Source: Iris pallida (lineage: Eukaryota; Streptophyta; Magnoliopsida; Asparagales; Iridaceae). Taken from it: a stretch of DNA of 64,000 nt. The translations under genes and the position numbers were made by a program. Position 1 is the stretch's first letter. Each line of letters starts with the position of its first letter. The stretch covers positions 87,657 to 151,656 of the forward strand of contig JANAVB010004137.1 in assembly GCA_029216955.1 (NCBI GenBank), in the 5' to 3' direction. Below, piece after piece: positions 44,301 through 58,616 of this stretch. Below the pieces are notes generated by a model that saw only the letters and a program-made list of their open reading frames with translations, searched no databases and had not been told where the DNA came from.

Positions 44301-47300
44301 AACATCACGTTTCAATACTCCAATTTGTAATGATCCGTAAAATTTTTATCATTCCTTGCTTATCTATTGTACTCATATGTGATCACTTTGTAATTTATTT
44401 AGACGTCCATTTTCATCAATATAATTATTACATATTGATCCCGAATTCTCAATAAAATTTAATTATCCTATTTAAGCTCGAATCCTTCATCTTGATTTCA
44501 CTGTATCTTTTTGACCAAACTTTTCTCTGTTAAAAATATCTTATTTCATCTCCCAACCTTGTATTATTTACAATTCTTCTATCTCTAGTTTCTAATTCAA
44601 AATCTTTTGCACCATTCAATTTACGATTGTCATCCTTAATTAGTTATACCTTAAGTCCAATTTTTGTTTCGGTCGTCTTTTATATATATCTTCTGATTCA
44701 TCATGCATCTTCCTCTAGTGCATCTCCATGCTTATCATTTAACAACCTCTAATCTATAATGTCAATTTGCTTGGTATTAACATCATTAATTATCCCTTTT
44801 CTTGATTCAAATCACAAGTGTTCATATTTATCTCATCTTTGTCCCATAACTTATGTACTCTATAAAATCTGCTATAAATCGTTCCAAATTTAAATCATCA
44901 GGCACGATTGGATTCTAGGCATACCACTAGGTACAATGATAAAATATGGGCACAATTAAAATTATCTAGATATGATCTGAGATTGAGTTGGAATATTGTT
45001 GTGATCAAAAATCATTTTAGGTACGAGAAAACTAGGTACGATTAAAATATGATCATAAAAATAGGAAAAATCAAATAGATCACGTGAAACAATAAAGATA
45101 ATAAAGAAACGAACGTCAACAGATTATTGAGAAGACAAAAAGTAAAAGAATCTTCTGAAATAAGGGACTAAAAATTCTAAATCAAATTGGAATAGAAAAT
45201 AAGGGTTTGTGATCAGGAAAAATCAACAAGTTGGGTAGGATATTGAGGGTGATTAGAATAATATAGCTATGATAGAAATGTAATCGGATAAGATATTTTT
45301 ATTGAGAACTGAGTGATAATCAAAGGAAAAAGAAAGAATATCGTATCACTATTTCAACGGTCAGAAGATAGGGTATGCAGGAAAAAGACTTACAAGATAA
45401 CCATCTTATTAATACCCGTTCAAAAACCAATCTCTAATTCGCTAAACTAGCTGAACTCCCAGTATCTACCGAAAACTAAGGCAGCTGCCAAGGTATTTGG
45501 AATCATAAATCATCTAAATCAAATTTTCATCCGTCGTTGTATATAACTCGTAAGCCAAATGTATTTCAAATTTCAAGTATTTCTAGCGATCAAATCATTT
45601 TACGGATATCAATTTCCAATTGTCAGCCATTCTTCCAAAACTGACTACATCAAAGTTACAATCCTCACTTGTCATATAAGTCCTTAGAAAATTCTTTAAA
45701 GTTGATCCATGATCTATATTTGAGAATTTCCAATTATTGAAATCAATTGACCAAATTATAATCACTAATCAAATTTTAATCTTTAACCATGCACCTAACA
45801 ATCGTTCTCATCCAAACACATCACAAAATCCTAATCATTTTTACCATAACTAATATGAGTCTCCAATATTTAGGAGAAATTGCAAACCCAATTGCTCCTT
45901 CCCAAGGTTGCATGCCAATGGTCTTATCTCAATTCCTCACTGCTTATTCCTTCTTTATAACCTATCATTCTTGCTTGTGATATTCCTTCCATGGTTATAT
46001 CTGGCCCTTCTGGGTACAATAGTCATCTAATCATAAAAGTTGATCCTCGTCAAGTGTTCCTTTACTTGATCATCATATTCTCATGTTTATATATTATCCA
46101 AATTCACTTCCTCCTTGGGAAAACCATACCAAATCCTAGACTTTCCTCGCTAATTCTATCTACGTTTCCTATATCTACCATAACTCTTCATAAAATTCAA
46201 AATCGTCAAATACATTCATTTGTTCAAATTTAATACCCCACAATAATGATTCTATCCTAAATAACCACAATTTATAATTCTCTCCAGACTAACTTTCTTA
46301 CAATGTGCCTTGTCATACTACCATTTTCTACTCTTAGCTATCTAATCTTATTGGAAAAAAATATCGATCCTCTAAGGATGCTCTTACTGGAATAATATAA
46401 TAAGGTTGCTAGGTAACTATCTAGGTTTTTCATGCATATACTATCACATGACTATATATAGCTATAAAATATATACCATCCATAAATATATGCAACATAC
46501 TATAATTGAACCTTGAAAGAGATTGAGCCAATAAAGATTGACATGGTCATAATAAGTTCTAGGGAAATCAAGTAGAATTTTATAGAAAATCTATTCTTTC
46601 TGGCTGTGATAAAGATTTTTAAAAATGGAGACAACCGCTATAAATACAAATCCTCTAATCGGGCAAAGTCAGAATAATTTGATGGTACTAAAAAGACAAC
46701 CATGGTATGGATATAGTCTTAATAATATTCGAAAACAAGTATATCCAAAGTCACTTTGCCTCAAATTTATGCCACGCCAGAGTGCACCTGACTGCAAATT
46801 TTTGGCTCCATAACTTGAATAATGATAGGTTACCGAGTAGTCTATCAACTTTATCAATTTTTGGCTGAACACATAGAAGACAAACATGATGCATTTAGGA
46901 CATAGTCTTAATAATATTCAAAACCTATGAACATCCGAAATCACTTCAACTTAGAGCCTATGCCTCGCCAATGCGCATCTGGCTGCAGTAAACTCGGAGT
47001 TTTCATGATTCAGATAAATGGCTGTAACGCATAGTGCGAAGCCATATTAGGTCACTGGATATTTCTCAACTTTGTCCATAGAAATTTCAAAGGGATAGCT
47101 CAACAATTTAAAAGTTTTCCAATGACTAAATAAAATTCAATAATAGAATGGAATCAATTCTCTAACGTTCCTGCTTCATGATACTCAAGCATTGAGTTTA
47201 GAAGCTTTCTAGGCCTTGAATTGATCAGGAAGTTGCCTAGAGAGTAAAGTTTCAAGTTGAGTGGAGGAAGTTAACAAATGAAATATTCTCGGTCCTTGGA

Positions 47301-48047
47301 ATACATAGGAAATATCAGTCAATAATGGAATTTATTTTTTGGAAAAATAATTCCTTGGGAAGATTCGTGAACTAGCTAAGTTGAACCAATACTTTTGGTA
47401 ACAATTAACCTTGGGGCTTTATGGTTCCAGAATTTGGTTAGAAATTGGTTCCAGAAAGTCAATTGGAAATATGGTCAAGACTAATGGTTGGATACACTAG
47501 TCGTAAAATACTTGGGTAGATAAGAGTTTTTAGGTTTGCTAAAGGAGAATTTGAAACTCTAAATAATGAATGGATCTAGATCCTAAATAAATATAGAGAA
47601 GTAAGATTTGATCAAACTAATAGAGAAATTGGAAATAGGTTTGCTGAAGAAGGAGATTGAAAAAATCTAATATTAATCCATAAATAGCGAAAGAGTATAG
47701 ATCCTAAGGGATGCTAGAATCTGATAAGATATGGAGGAAAATAACCTGAAAGCCATGGAACACATAATATTTAGAAATTAATATAGGCAGTAAAATATAC
47801 CATCATACAATAGGCCTAACCTGGGTAAGGTTTAGGTACAAACATAAGCAAGATAACCTACGAAACTATAAGCAAACAAAAATAGATATTATAAATAGAT
47901 AATTTTGGCCCTATGTTGTGACAGGGTTATAATCTAAGTGTTCTAATTGTTTCTAAAGTCTATTTTCCTAACATACTTAGACCTAAGTCGATTGCAGGAC
48001 TACATGCTGGTCTAGACTAACTTGACTAGACCAATTTTGTAAAACTG
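44300..48047 (-). other. Non-coding interior of element E (left border unknown)
   Basis: AT-rich with no credible coding frame. The stretch 44896-45045 has about seven variants of the TAGGCACGATTTAG motif that fills the interior of element C. The sequence leads at its right end into the primer-site-like block and LTR of E. No 3' LTR of E was recognised. Confidence 0.5.
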
Positions 48048-48075
48048 GACCTGCATGGGCCACCACTAAAAACAT
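48048..48075 (-). other. Primer-site-like block of element E
   Basis: On the minus strand, after the LTR: TGTTTTTAGTGGTGGCCCAT, then GCAGGTC. It is close to the blocks of A and C. Confidence 0.5.
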
Positions 48076-50368
48076 GTCACTCTCCCAAATATAATGGGTC
48101 CAGTCGGATCATGCCCAACCTGCACCGTTGTGAGATGGCGGCATTAAGCTGTATCAAGCAGTGAAACACAACATGCAAATATCTAACGAAAATAAAACAT
48201 TTATTAAACTGAAACTGGTTCTGGAATGGAAATAACAGACTACAATATCACAATTCCCTTATTACAATTTTTTTGATAAAACAAAGAAAGGAAAGAAACT
48301 ATGCCAACATCTATGGTTCTGGGGTTCCTGGTTCTGGTTCAGCTAAATCTGCAGGACCCAAGTCAGGCCGTAGAAAGAACAGTAAGCTAGCTCCTCCTTA
48401 TCGCAATCACCTAAAAATATTGGGTCTCCAGTCAGGAGTGAACAAGAAATATATTTTTTCCACATCTAGCATTTCTAAATTAATAATAAATAAAAATGTG
48501 AGACAGTTTAAGAAACTTTATATGTCTTTGTAATTAATAGTAAAAGACAACAAGCAATATGATCGCAATGTCAAATATGATGCAATGTTAAGCTAGTGTT
48601 TTGAGTATAAACAGGGCCTGTGACCGGCTGGGATAGAGGCAATATGTATACTAACGTTTGACCGAAACGAATAGTATACGGTACGGCTCAACCCCCTGTG
48701 TGGTAGAGGTACGCGAGAGTGACAAACGAGAATTTTGGCTTTGGTCACAGACGTTATATTACTCCCCCAAGCAATTCCCGAGTCAATAGTCAATAAGTCA
48801 ATAAGTCACTATAGCAATCCAGTAATCCGTCAATCGATGTGGAGTCCGAGACGGTGAATCAGTGTCACTATACTATATAAAATCAACTGATGCATACATT
48901 ATTAAAGTAAAAACACATACATGGAATAGATATAAAACTTGTCTTGGTTGTATCCCGACGTGGAAGACAATGGCTAGAAAGGTGCGGCTAGGGTTCAGGG
49001 ATCCGAACCTACATTAATAATAATATCCTTAGAACTTATTCCAAGATTGGCTACTAAATCAACTAACGTAAATCTACATTAATTATAAACATTGCCATTT
49101 TTATTAGAGAAAATAATTTAAATATGTAATATTTTGGTAAAACTATTTTATTAGTATTTTAAAATAGGGCAAAAAATATATATTTTGGAATATATCAAAA
49201 TAGTAGCAGTTTTTATCATGATTTATTTTAATAGAAAATATCGCATAAACTCGGATATTCGAAATCTAATTTAACATTTTTCTACAAAACTTACAAAATA
49301 TTTTACTAATACTATTTCTTTAGTAAAGAATAATCATTTTTAATAATAAAAATACGTAAAACATTATTTTAGTAAAAAAATACGATTTTTTAGAAATATG
49401 TTATTATCTAGTTTTTTATTTTCATAAACTTTATTAACCGAAATAATGGTTAAAATACGAAAATAAACATTTTTACCTAAAAACATAAATATATAGTTTT
49501 TTGCCTAAAAATTACCATTTCCTATATTAACAAATCTTTGCTATATAGTTAATATTTGAGACTACATTTTATCATTAAATAATAATTATGAAATTATGGC
49601 AAATGCGATATAATCGTTGAAATAACATTAATTCAACGTTATTCATAATTAAAAGTAGATGATAACTCTAAATTCTATAAGCTAACTAATAAGATTAACC
49701 ATCTGATTAAAAGTTAACAAAATTATTACCGAATCTAAATAGGAAACTACTAAACTGGCTATCCCGGAACAGAAATGGTTCTGTGAATTAACAGAAGGTT
49801 GCGGAGTTTACTGAAGGCTGTGAGGAGCACCGAGGGGATGCCTCGGACTCGAAACGCACGCGGGTACGGGCACGGACACTTGCATACGGACGGCATGGGG
49901 ACGTGCGCGGGAAGGCTGGCGGCACGGGTTCTGGCGCGGGGCACCGCGGTGGGACTGTCGGCGGGTGCTGGTGCGACGACAGGGCACCGCGGGGCTACAG
50001 ACGAACGACGGCGAGTGTCGGCGGGGCACTGGTGCAGCGGCGACGATTGCGGGTACAGCGGCGGGAAGTGTCGCAGGCTGCTTGTGCGGTGCTGGGCTTC
50101 CGGAGGCGGTCGGATCCGGATCGACGCCGACGAAGGGTAGTGGCGCGGTCGGATGGTGATGAGATGTTGGTGATGATGAAGATGGGTAGGTTTTTAAAGG
50201 AAAGGGAGTGAGGGGGTATTGTAGTTGGGAGGGTGAGGTGTTAGCTTTTGGTCTTTGTGTGGTAGAGAGAGATTATTGGAGGAGAAATTTAGGAGAGAGA
50301 ACGTGGGGGATGGGAGATGGAGGAGCCGGTCATGGGAGTGGGGGTGTTGAATGGGTTTGGGTCTGACA
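48076..50368 (-). repeat. 5' LTR of element E
   Basis: The plus strand starts TGTCACTCTCCCAAATA and ends GGGTCTGACA (2293 bp). The left border is supported by the primer-site-like block. The right border is inferred from the TG..CA ends alone. The GC-rich part (49800-50160) mirrors the GC-rich parts of the C and D LTRs, so open frames there are not called as genes. Confidence 0.55.
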
Positions 50369-52466
50369 ATCACCCTCACTCAAGTGATTTTCAGAATGCC
50401 TACAACATCTATTGGAGGGAAGGTAGACTGAATCAGGTTTGAGTTCCTTTTCCTGGGATTTGGCAGAACCAGTTCTCTCACTAGTCGAGGCCATGATAAA
50501 GGTAATGAGTCCCCGTCAATTCTAGCATCCGGAAGAGACGACACCCATGGTTCTTCGTATGTCTATTCAGCCCCCACTAATCTACATAGTAATGGGCGTA
50601 GGATGTTGCGAGCTCCACATACTGGACAATTAGAGAAATTCTTTATCATCCTGAAATATAGAAGAATAAAATAATAAAAAGTTTAGAAATACCGGTCTAC
50701 GAAAAAGTCATGCACGAAGCACTACCCTAAGAGATTATTCGAGGTATACGTGCAGACATCCTCTTGAATCCTCCTAGACGTAAAACCCCCTTGCTACCGG
50801 CTTCCCATAACCGTAAACGGTTTCGGAAGAAGGACCCGAACTTAGTTCTTGCCCAGAGTAGAAAAGATTGAAATAGAAAAGTATAAATAGTATGATAGTG
50901 ATTTTTGGAGGAAGAGAAGGAGGGAAATCATATGGTTGCTACTCTCAAAGATGTCCCTTCAACAAGACAAATGTGCATTATATAGACAACCATTAACCTA
51001 TCGAATTAATATAATTTATTAGGATTTAACAACAAATAAAATGGATAATATAGACTACCATTAACCTATAGAATTAATATAATTTATTAGGATTAAACAA
51101 CCAATAAAATGGATAATAATAGACAACTATTAACCTATAGAATTAATATAATTTATTAGGTTTAAATAACCAATATAATGGATAATAATAGGTAATACTT
51201 AATAGGAAACATCAACCATTAATACAAAAAAGACATTGAAATTTGGTTTTTTACAAATTCATACAAAAATCCACCCAAAAAAAATCAAGTTTCGAAATAG
51301 AGTTAACAATGTTCAAAAGAGTAGAGATAGAAAATTACTGGATAAATGAATACTATGCATTAGGTAAGATGGACTACAGCCTTGAATCTCACTTAGTGAC
51401 TATTGTCTTTATCTGAAGAAGTACTAGATGTACTACGCCTTGAATCAGACTTCTTGAATCAGATTTAGAAAATAACACACATAGTATGCTAGAGGTTCTT
51501 GGGTCTGTCGGGGTGGCACTTTTGAGCGCATTTTTCTTATTCATAAGAGTTGTCTTCGTCATGTCCCATAGTGCAGCGTTCACGTCCTCTCACATAGGTA
51601 AGTCCTCCATGGGTTGGTTATTGAAGTTAACCCTGCATAATTATGCTTGGACTTATTAATAATTTTAAAACTCATCCTAACCAAATCACACCGGAACACT
51701 ATCACCATAGGGATGGGGAAACATTGTACACATGTACAGCCACTTGGACATTATTTTAATAAGATTTTAATCTAGGGTCAGTGTTCCATAAAGTCATAAG
51801 TCCAGCTTGTTTCTACATATTGAACCGGCTTCTTGGGATCTCCAGTCAGCCTCGGTTGTGTTACCACTGCTGGTGACTTACTTATGGGCTAAACCCCATC
51901 CCCTTCGATGATTCTAGGATTAATTTTCGAGGCATACTCTTCGTCAAGAGTAAATACACTCTTCGTCAAAATATCTCTAAAGTTATTTTATGACTTTTAT
52001 AGTCAAGAACCACATTTTGCCTTTTAGGCTCTTTAATGTCTTGAAATGTAGCTACAGGTACCTGTTCATCTTAGAATTCACAAGATCATGATTTAGCCGT
52101 TCTTTAGCATAATTTATAAAAATGATAGATACAAAAATATGTAAATCATGTATATGCATAATAAGATGCTTGATCTATTCAGTTTCAATACTTTATGAAG
52201 TCATAGCAAGAAAAAATTTTGGCATGGATCTATTTGATTTGTACATAGTAAGAAATGTGATCCATTCAGCTTCAGTACAAGCTATGTTTAAAATTACAAT
52301 TTCATATTCTTTAATGTTCCTAGCTATGATAGTTTATCATAAGGACCAACTTATTAGTATCAAAGTTGTTCCACGGATTAATGAAACCTTACACTGGATC
52401 TTAGTGATCTTTAGTGTTTTTATATCTGAAAAAAATTCATAACACTTTAAATTTTGTGAAAGCAAT
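50369..52466. other. Spacer with no recognised gene
   Basis: AT-rich DNA with no supported coding frame. It holds a tandem repeat (50983-51190). A TATA-like GTATAAATAG at 50882 has no recognisable gene after it. Confidence 0.55.
50983..51190. repeat. Three-copy tandem repeat, period 68-69 bp
   Basis: Units start TAGACAACCATTAACCTAT (50983), TAGACTACCATTAACC (51051) and TAGACAACTATTAACC (51120), each ending ATGGATAATA. Units differ by only a few bases. Confidence 0.92.
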
Positions 52467-52990
52467 TGTAACGCCCGTCCCAAAATACAAGGACTAAGTA
52501 CGTAGACATGTCAGCTATTTACATACGAAGTATATGGACCCCTCGTATGTATACATAAGCTGTGAAATAGAAAGCCATGAAACTAATCTCATCCACAAAT
52601 AAATATATCATAAAATCAACTTATAAATGTCATTTGTACAAAACATTGCACAGAGACAAATCCACTACCAACTAAAAAGCGAGAAATACATAGCAACGAA
52701 GGAAGAGTCGAGCAAAGCGAAAGACGATCCAAGAGCTAGCATCGCGAAGGTAGATTGTAAACTATGGCCTTGGCTAGAGCACCTGCAAAAATCACAAAAC
52801 ACACCTGAAGAAATCACCAGGTCCTCAGAGGGACGTAACAAGATACATGAAGAACATGCCATTATAACTGCAAATATAAACACTATAAGACTACAACACA
52901 ACTGGGTCTCTAACCGTCTATGTGATATGCACTTTTGAGGACAACGTTCTACGCAGGGGCTGTAGGATCAGCAGAGTAAATAAAGAGTGG

Positions 52991-53100
52991 CAGTAAGTAG
53001 CGCTCATCCGAGTCACTATCGGCCATGGACAGTAAGTAGCTCATCTGAGTCGCTATCGGCCCCGGGGCAGTAAGTAGCACTCATCCGAGTCGCTATCGGT
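52991..53100. repeat. Three-copy repeat of about 37 bp in the D LTR
   Basis: Three units of CAGTAAGTAGCGCTCATCCG, then AGTCGCTATCGGCC, with small differences. Confidence 0.9.
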
Positions 53101-55276
53101 CCAAAAGTGTGTAAAAGTAAATGTAGCCCCTACGCTAATAGTTGTCCTCAACCCCCAATGATACTATACATGCATCGTAACCATGACATACCAACACGTG
53201 TCACTACCATAACACTGTTTTATATCAAATAATTGTCAAGTCTTCTAACATGCATCTATTGACAGTTATTCCTACGCATACGCACGGGGGATCAGCCAAC
53301 ACGTAAGTGACCTCTATATGATACTCACAACTCACACACAACTCGTGATACAATCATGACAAGTTTAATAAGATACACTAAGTTGACGGTAGTCCCTTAA
53401 CTTTAAGTCCGCATGCAAGAAGAAAATAATAAACGAGAAAAATAGATACAATAACTGAAATAAAAATGCAACTAAATGTAAGCAGTAAATATGGCAAGGT
53501 ATCTTGCCTGGTGTGGCGCCTGGTGCGGTACGATGATCTGACATGTCCCAGTTTGTCTAACAACCATGATTGATATGTAGAGGTCTGAAATCGTGTGAAA
53601 ATAGTTAAGCACGATTAGTCATGGTCAATGGGAATAATTGAGAAAATTTGTGGAGATAGATTCATGTACTAATTTAGAAAATAGTTTCATAATAACATTA
53701 CGTAAATACTCGAAAAATAGATCGTATTAGTAAAAATATGTTTTTAGTTAAATATTTGAAGAATCAAAATCATTTATAGGCAGAATCCTAATTTTTGTAA
53801 AAATTGTTTTTATATAGAAACTATTATTTCGTATACGAAAATTTTAAGTAATTATTCGAAAATAAGTTGTTTAGGCCAAAACTATAACTTGTCAAATATA
53901 CACACATATAGCTCGAGAAGAATATTTTAGTGTGAAAACTTACTTTGAAATTAGCAAAAGTAAATAAATCGTATAAATTCTAAAATAATATAAATAGTAA
54001 TATTAACAAAACAATAATGATATTAATAATTAACTTATAACAACCTACATACCAGTAATATAACTGATTTATACACCAAATATTTATACCATATACAAAA
54101 TAATATAATAAAATAAAAATAATAATACTATAATACAAATGTGGCCAGTTGATTTAACACACATGGAAATAAATAAAAAGAAAGAAACAAGAACTTATGG
54201 TACTAAACGTAGCTTTTGTTTATATGGCAGAGAAGAATAGAGGGAAAGTAAGAGGGGTTTTATTTTTTTTCCCTCATCTTCTCTCGAGAGGGAGAGAACG
54301 GAGAGGATGGAGCGTGAGAGGAAGAGGGTCGAAAACTTACCAGCGGTCCAATCAGAGGAAGGTGGAAGGAGGATGCCAGGCTGGGGGGTCTCACCGGCGG
54401 CTTCCGGTGCGCGCGGTCGGAAGTATGCATGTGTGGGGTCGCATTTAATGGCACGCGGTGGCTTTATTGCAGTGGAGGGCCGGATGGAGGGCAGGATCCG
54501 GTGGGTTCTTATAGGAGGCAGCGTGGCTTGGAGGTCGTGGAGGTGCTAGGTTGGGGAAAAATTTGCGGGTCGGCGGCTCTCCGGTGGGGCGGTCGATTTT
54601 GGGCGACATAGGGGTCGCAGCCGAAGCAAGGTGAGTTGGGATTTCCTTTCCTTTCGCTTGTGTTCTCTGGTGTTGGTGGTGATGTGGGTTTTGGGCTTTT
54701 GGGTGGCGACTGTAGCTGCGGTCGGGGTTGGCCACGGGGTGTTGGTTTCCAGTGATTTGGTCGGCCGGAGGAGCCGTGGTGTGGGGCGGAGTTGGTGTTG
54801 GGTGATGTAGAGGGGCTGTAATGGCAGTTAGAGGCCAGGGGAAGATGGTGGCGTGGTGGTTGTGGACAGATCTGTGGCGGTGAGGGTGGTTGTTGTCCGA
54901 AAGTGTGGCGGTGGATGTGTAGATGGTGGTGATGCTGGACGTTGCTACGGCATAGGAGGTGGCGGAGGACGGCTACTGCGGTGGTGGCGAGAAGAATAGA
55001 AGCAGTCGGACTTGGCCGGAAAGTGGACATGGGTTAGGGATTAGGGTTACGAGTTGTGTCGGGTGTATTAGGACGATGTTAGGGATGGGTTGCGTCATGT
55101 CAGGATATGTCCGACACTGGGTTGGACGTCGGGGTGTGTCGGACAGGACGAAAGTTATTGTATTTGTACTGGAAACAATATAGTGGATGGAAAAGGGGAA
55201 CACGGACACGATGCACGATGTCTTGGGTTGTGGAAATATTTGTGGAGATGATGGTGGAGAAATTAATGGGGAGCTC

Positions 55277-55290
55277 CCCTATATATAGGG
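55277..55290 (-). promoter_or_regulatory. TATA box of the left D LTR
   Basis: CCCTATATATAGGG, a palindrome, followed on the minus strand by GAGCTCCCC. The right LTR copy (59773-59786) has a one-base change (TATATATT). Confidence 0.55.
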
Positions 55291-55940
55291 TTGAGGACTC
55301 CTATTAGGATAAAGACTAGAAATTGTTTAAACTTTCAGTGGATAACTCCATCCTTTCGTTTAAATCAATTTAAACTCGATTCGATATAATCTAATACCAA
55401 TATAGATAATCCCGCCTTTGAAATTTAGAATCTATTAAAATCAAATCTTTTTCAATTTAAATTATCATAATTAAATAAATATTAAATCAAACAAAATTTC
55501 AAATATTATTTTGAAATATTAAAATAATGAAAATAAATAATTTCGAAAATAAAATATTTATACCCTCGCATACAAAAAATAATATTTATCCAAAACCAGT
55601 TTTTCTAAATTACTAATTATACTTGTATAAAACATCATTTTATAAGGCAAAATAAATGAAGTTTTGAAATTCTCTTTGCTCACAACCTTAAACAAATTGA
55701 GTATTTATCATATATATACATATTAGAAAAACTATACTTCCTTTATAATAAAATCAAAATGTTTTTCTAAGAAATATGTACCTCACATATTCGCACTCGT
55801 CGAGAAAATATGAAACGCAAACACGCACGAGACGTACAATACGACGAATGCCAACTCGTATGCGATGTACAAATCCGAATTACGAAATCAATACCAAATT
55901 TTTATTTAAAAAAATCGTAGTAAAATTTAGGGGTTTTACA

Positions 55941-57260
55941 TCCTACCCAACTTACAAGAATTTCGTCCTCGAAATTTAGGAGTAGTTAGGGTAGTTAGGA
56001 CGAAGGGGATGGAACGAGTTTAGTCGATAAATCATGATTTAAATCCTCGGGCGAAGAGTTCAAGGCATAAGATGGGAAAATGGGTAATTTAGATAGTTCT
56101 AGTCGAATAAAATCAACAGCTCGAAGATGGTCAATCCATGACAACCTATGAGTGTTTAAATCAATCAACACTAACATTATCCTATAAACTTGCAACCTTG
56201 TCAATGGGTAATAACTTATCTCAAATTTCGATTACGAGCTTGTTAGTTTCGAGTCACTTGTGGTTTTCAATTTCGTTAACTCTTTGAATCGTCATCATCC
56301 TTTTATCACTAATCTTCAAAAATTATTTCTTCTCCCAATTGATATTCCATGGAACTTTTTTTTTGCAAAACACACTTTCCTAAATTTGAGATTTATGAAC
56401 AAAATATTAGATGTCAACCCATATATATACCTTCGTTATCTCCTAATAGAATGCCTTTAACTTAAAGTTTTGGATTCATTCAATCTCTACAAATATTTTC
56501 CTCAAACCAATCTCGTCTTTCAAAATTTTCCAAAATAATTTAGTCAACCTTTACTCAATTTAGTCGAGATAATCAAGGTTACTTCGATAGGAAATTATAT
56601 CCATAATCGTAGGATTTTGATAAGTCTAACTTCCAATTCAATAAATCTCTAATACTCTTCTTCCTACATTTTTTTTTCAAACTAGTTTCCTCTCGCAAAA
56701 CTTCCTTTAAAAAATTTCTTCACTTAATTTAGTCAAGAGTGAAACCAATCTCACCTTGATATGACCTTTATATTTACAATCATCAATGGTTAAATTCTGA
56801 ATTATTTTTAGGTATTACACCCTTCTTGAATTCTTCAAACGCTCCATTTATCATCTCGTAAAATAAAGAACCAATTTGTCGAACAAGAATCTACTCTCCC
56901 TTGATCATAAAATATGCTCTGCCTCATAGGTTTTACCGAAAGATTTCACTTATGCATATTCAATCATTATTCAAATTATACCACTGCTCCTCTTTCTAAC
57001 CATAGGATGTCATGATCAAATTTATCTTAGAACAAAGAAAATGAACATAGTTGCATAAACCATGGAGGAATCATAGTGAAATATGAGTAAAACAATTTAA
57101 TTGGAAGGGAGAGAAGTAAGGGTCGCTAATATTGCATGGAGAGTAAAAGGGTTATGGGTAAGTAAATCAAGATAAGGCATGAAAATAAAAGGACGAGGGT
57201 TAAGCTTCAAGACAAAACACAAAGTAAGCATGTAAGAAATTAAGTGGATCAATCATATAT
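55941..57260 (-). other. Interior remnant of element D, non-coding
   Basis: It contains the conserved 3' block (55958-55977) next to the LTR. The rest is AT-rich, with no supported gene. Confidence 0.6.
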
Positions 57261-57659
57261 CACTACTAAAATCTGCTCCATTAGCGACGTAAATTTAGCG
57301 ACGTTCACATAATGTCGCTAAATTTTGCACATTAGCGACGTTTAAGTGAAATGTCGCTAATAGTCGCTACTAGCGACGTGAAACGCGTATATAGTTACAT
57401 GAGCTAGTCGTCATGAAACGTCGCTATGACGTCGCTAATAGCGACTAATTTAGCGACATTAGGATGAACGTCGCTAAATTCTAATTAATTCCCCTCCCAC
57501 AATTCATTTCCTCCCATTTTACTCTCTCACTCTCTCTCCTTCCCCCTCCGGCGCTCACTCTCCGGCGCTCTCACTCTCTCCGACGACTCTCACTCTCTCC
57601 AACGACTCTCCCCTTCCGGTACGTGACTCCTCCTCTCTTTCTCTCTCTCTATATGGTTA

Positions 57660-58110
57660 TTGGTGTTGGGGGGGGGTGCGGGTGGCTCGAGGGGAGGAGC
57701 TGGGGGGTGCGGGTGGTTGGGGGGAGGAATGGTCCGATGGGGGTGAGGGGCAGGGGGATGCGGTGGTTGGATGGTAAGTGGGGGTGGCTGGGGGGGGTGG
57801 GGCAGGGGGTGAGGAGAGGGGCCTGGAGGGAGGGAGGGTTAGGGTTTGGGTTAGGGTGGGGGTGTGTGGAGGGAAGGGGCGGGGGGGGGGGGGGGAGGGC
57901 GGCTAGGGGTGAGGAGGGGGCTGGGGGAGGTTAGGGTTACGGTTCGGGTTTGGGTTAGGGGTGGTTGGTGGGGGAGGGGAGCAGGGGGGTGAAGGGGGCT
58001 GGGGACGGGAGAGGGGGCTGGTGGAGGAGGGGTTAGGGATAGGGTTCGGGTTAGGGTTAGGGGTGGTGTAGGGGGGAGGTGCGTGGGGGCTGGGTCAGGG
58101 GCACCGATAG
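57660..58110 (+). other. Extreme G-rich tract inside the CACTA fragment
   Basis: About 450 bp with nearly all G on the plus strand, including a run of about 16 G at 57879-57894 and repeated GGGTTAGGG/GGGTTTGGG pieces. The open frame here (57623-57934) is a composition artefact. Confidence 0.8.
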
Positions 58111-58445
58111 TGCCGAAAAATCTGATAATTTAGTAATAATTATTTGTTTTCCGACACCGAAAAATCTGATACTCCGATTCGAAACCACCGATAGTGCCGA
58201 TATTTGTAACAAGTATTTTGTTGGTTAGTTAATGGTGTCGCCTATTTTCTTGATCCCGATACTCATAGGAATGGTCCCGAGTCACGACCGTACGTCAGGT
58301 TAGGACCTTCTTACTGCTCGTGGGGTTGGGGGTCTGCTGCTCGGGGTGGAGCCCCGAGGGGGCTCGCAGTATATATGTATATAGTATATTCGTTTCAGTT
58401 TTGAAGTTTATTCATATTTGCAGATATCTAGAAATAGCTATATCC

Positions 58446-58616
58446 ATGTATCTGCTAGACCGTTCATGGATGTACAACCGCATTCGAGATGACAGGTGCA
58501 GTGTGCGAGATGAATACATCGCCGGAGTAGAACAATTCCTCCAATTCGTGAAGGCGTTTCCTCAATCCATGGACGGCATGGACATTAAGTGTCGTATGCA
58601 AAATGTCAGAACATGA
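58446..58616 (+). pseudogene. CACTA transposase-associated domain exon
   Basis: The ATG at 58446 starts MYLLDRSWMYNRI, followed by EYIAGVEQFLQFV and MDIKCRMQNVRT. This is the pattern of the transposase-associated domain (D-x-S-W-M, then Y-x-x-GVEEF, then a Cys motif) found at the N-terminus of plant CACTA TNP2-type proteins. The Cys motif is degraded (KCRMQN where C-x-C-x-x-C is usual). The frame stops at 58616, and no TNP2 catalytic domain follows because the element is truncated. It is placed as the first coding exon behind the 5' end. Confidence 0.75.

Larger units (their letters stand above)
52467..55940 (-). repeat. Left (3') LTR of element D
   Basis: Plus strand TGTAACGCCCGTCCC to GGGGTTTTACA, 3474 bp. 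Its right half (54224-55940) is repeated at 58645-60437. Frames in the GC-rich part (54200-55200) mirror each other between the copies but carry no domain, so they are not called genes. Confidence 0.82.

Noticed and set aside
44326..44345. TGTAATGATCCGTAAAATTT as the start of another LTR
   Set aside because: It resembles gypsy LTR starts, but no purine tract precedes it and no partner copy is present in the window.
54197..55307. Open frames in the GC-rich part of the D LTR, repeated at 58796-59804
   Set aside because: The copies are LTR duplicates with frame-breaking differences between them, and no domain is recognisable.
57835..58070. Possible interstitial telomere repeat (GGGTTAGGG, GGGTTTGGG)
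   Set aside because: Units are irregular and embedded in a broader G-rich tract; there is no array of TTTAGGG.
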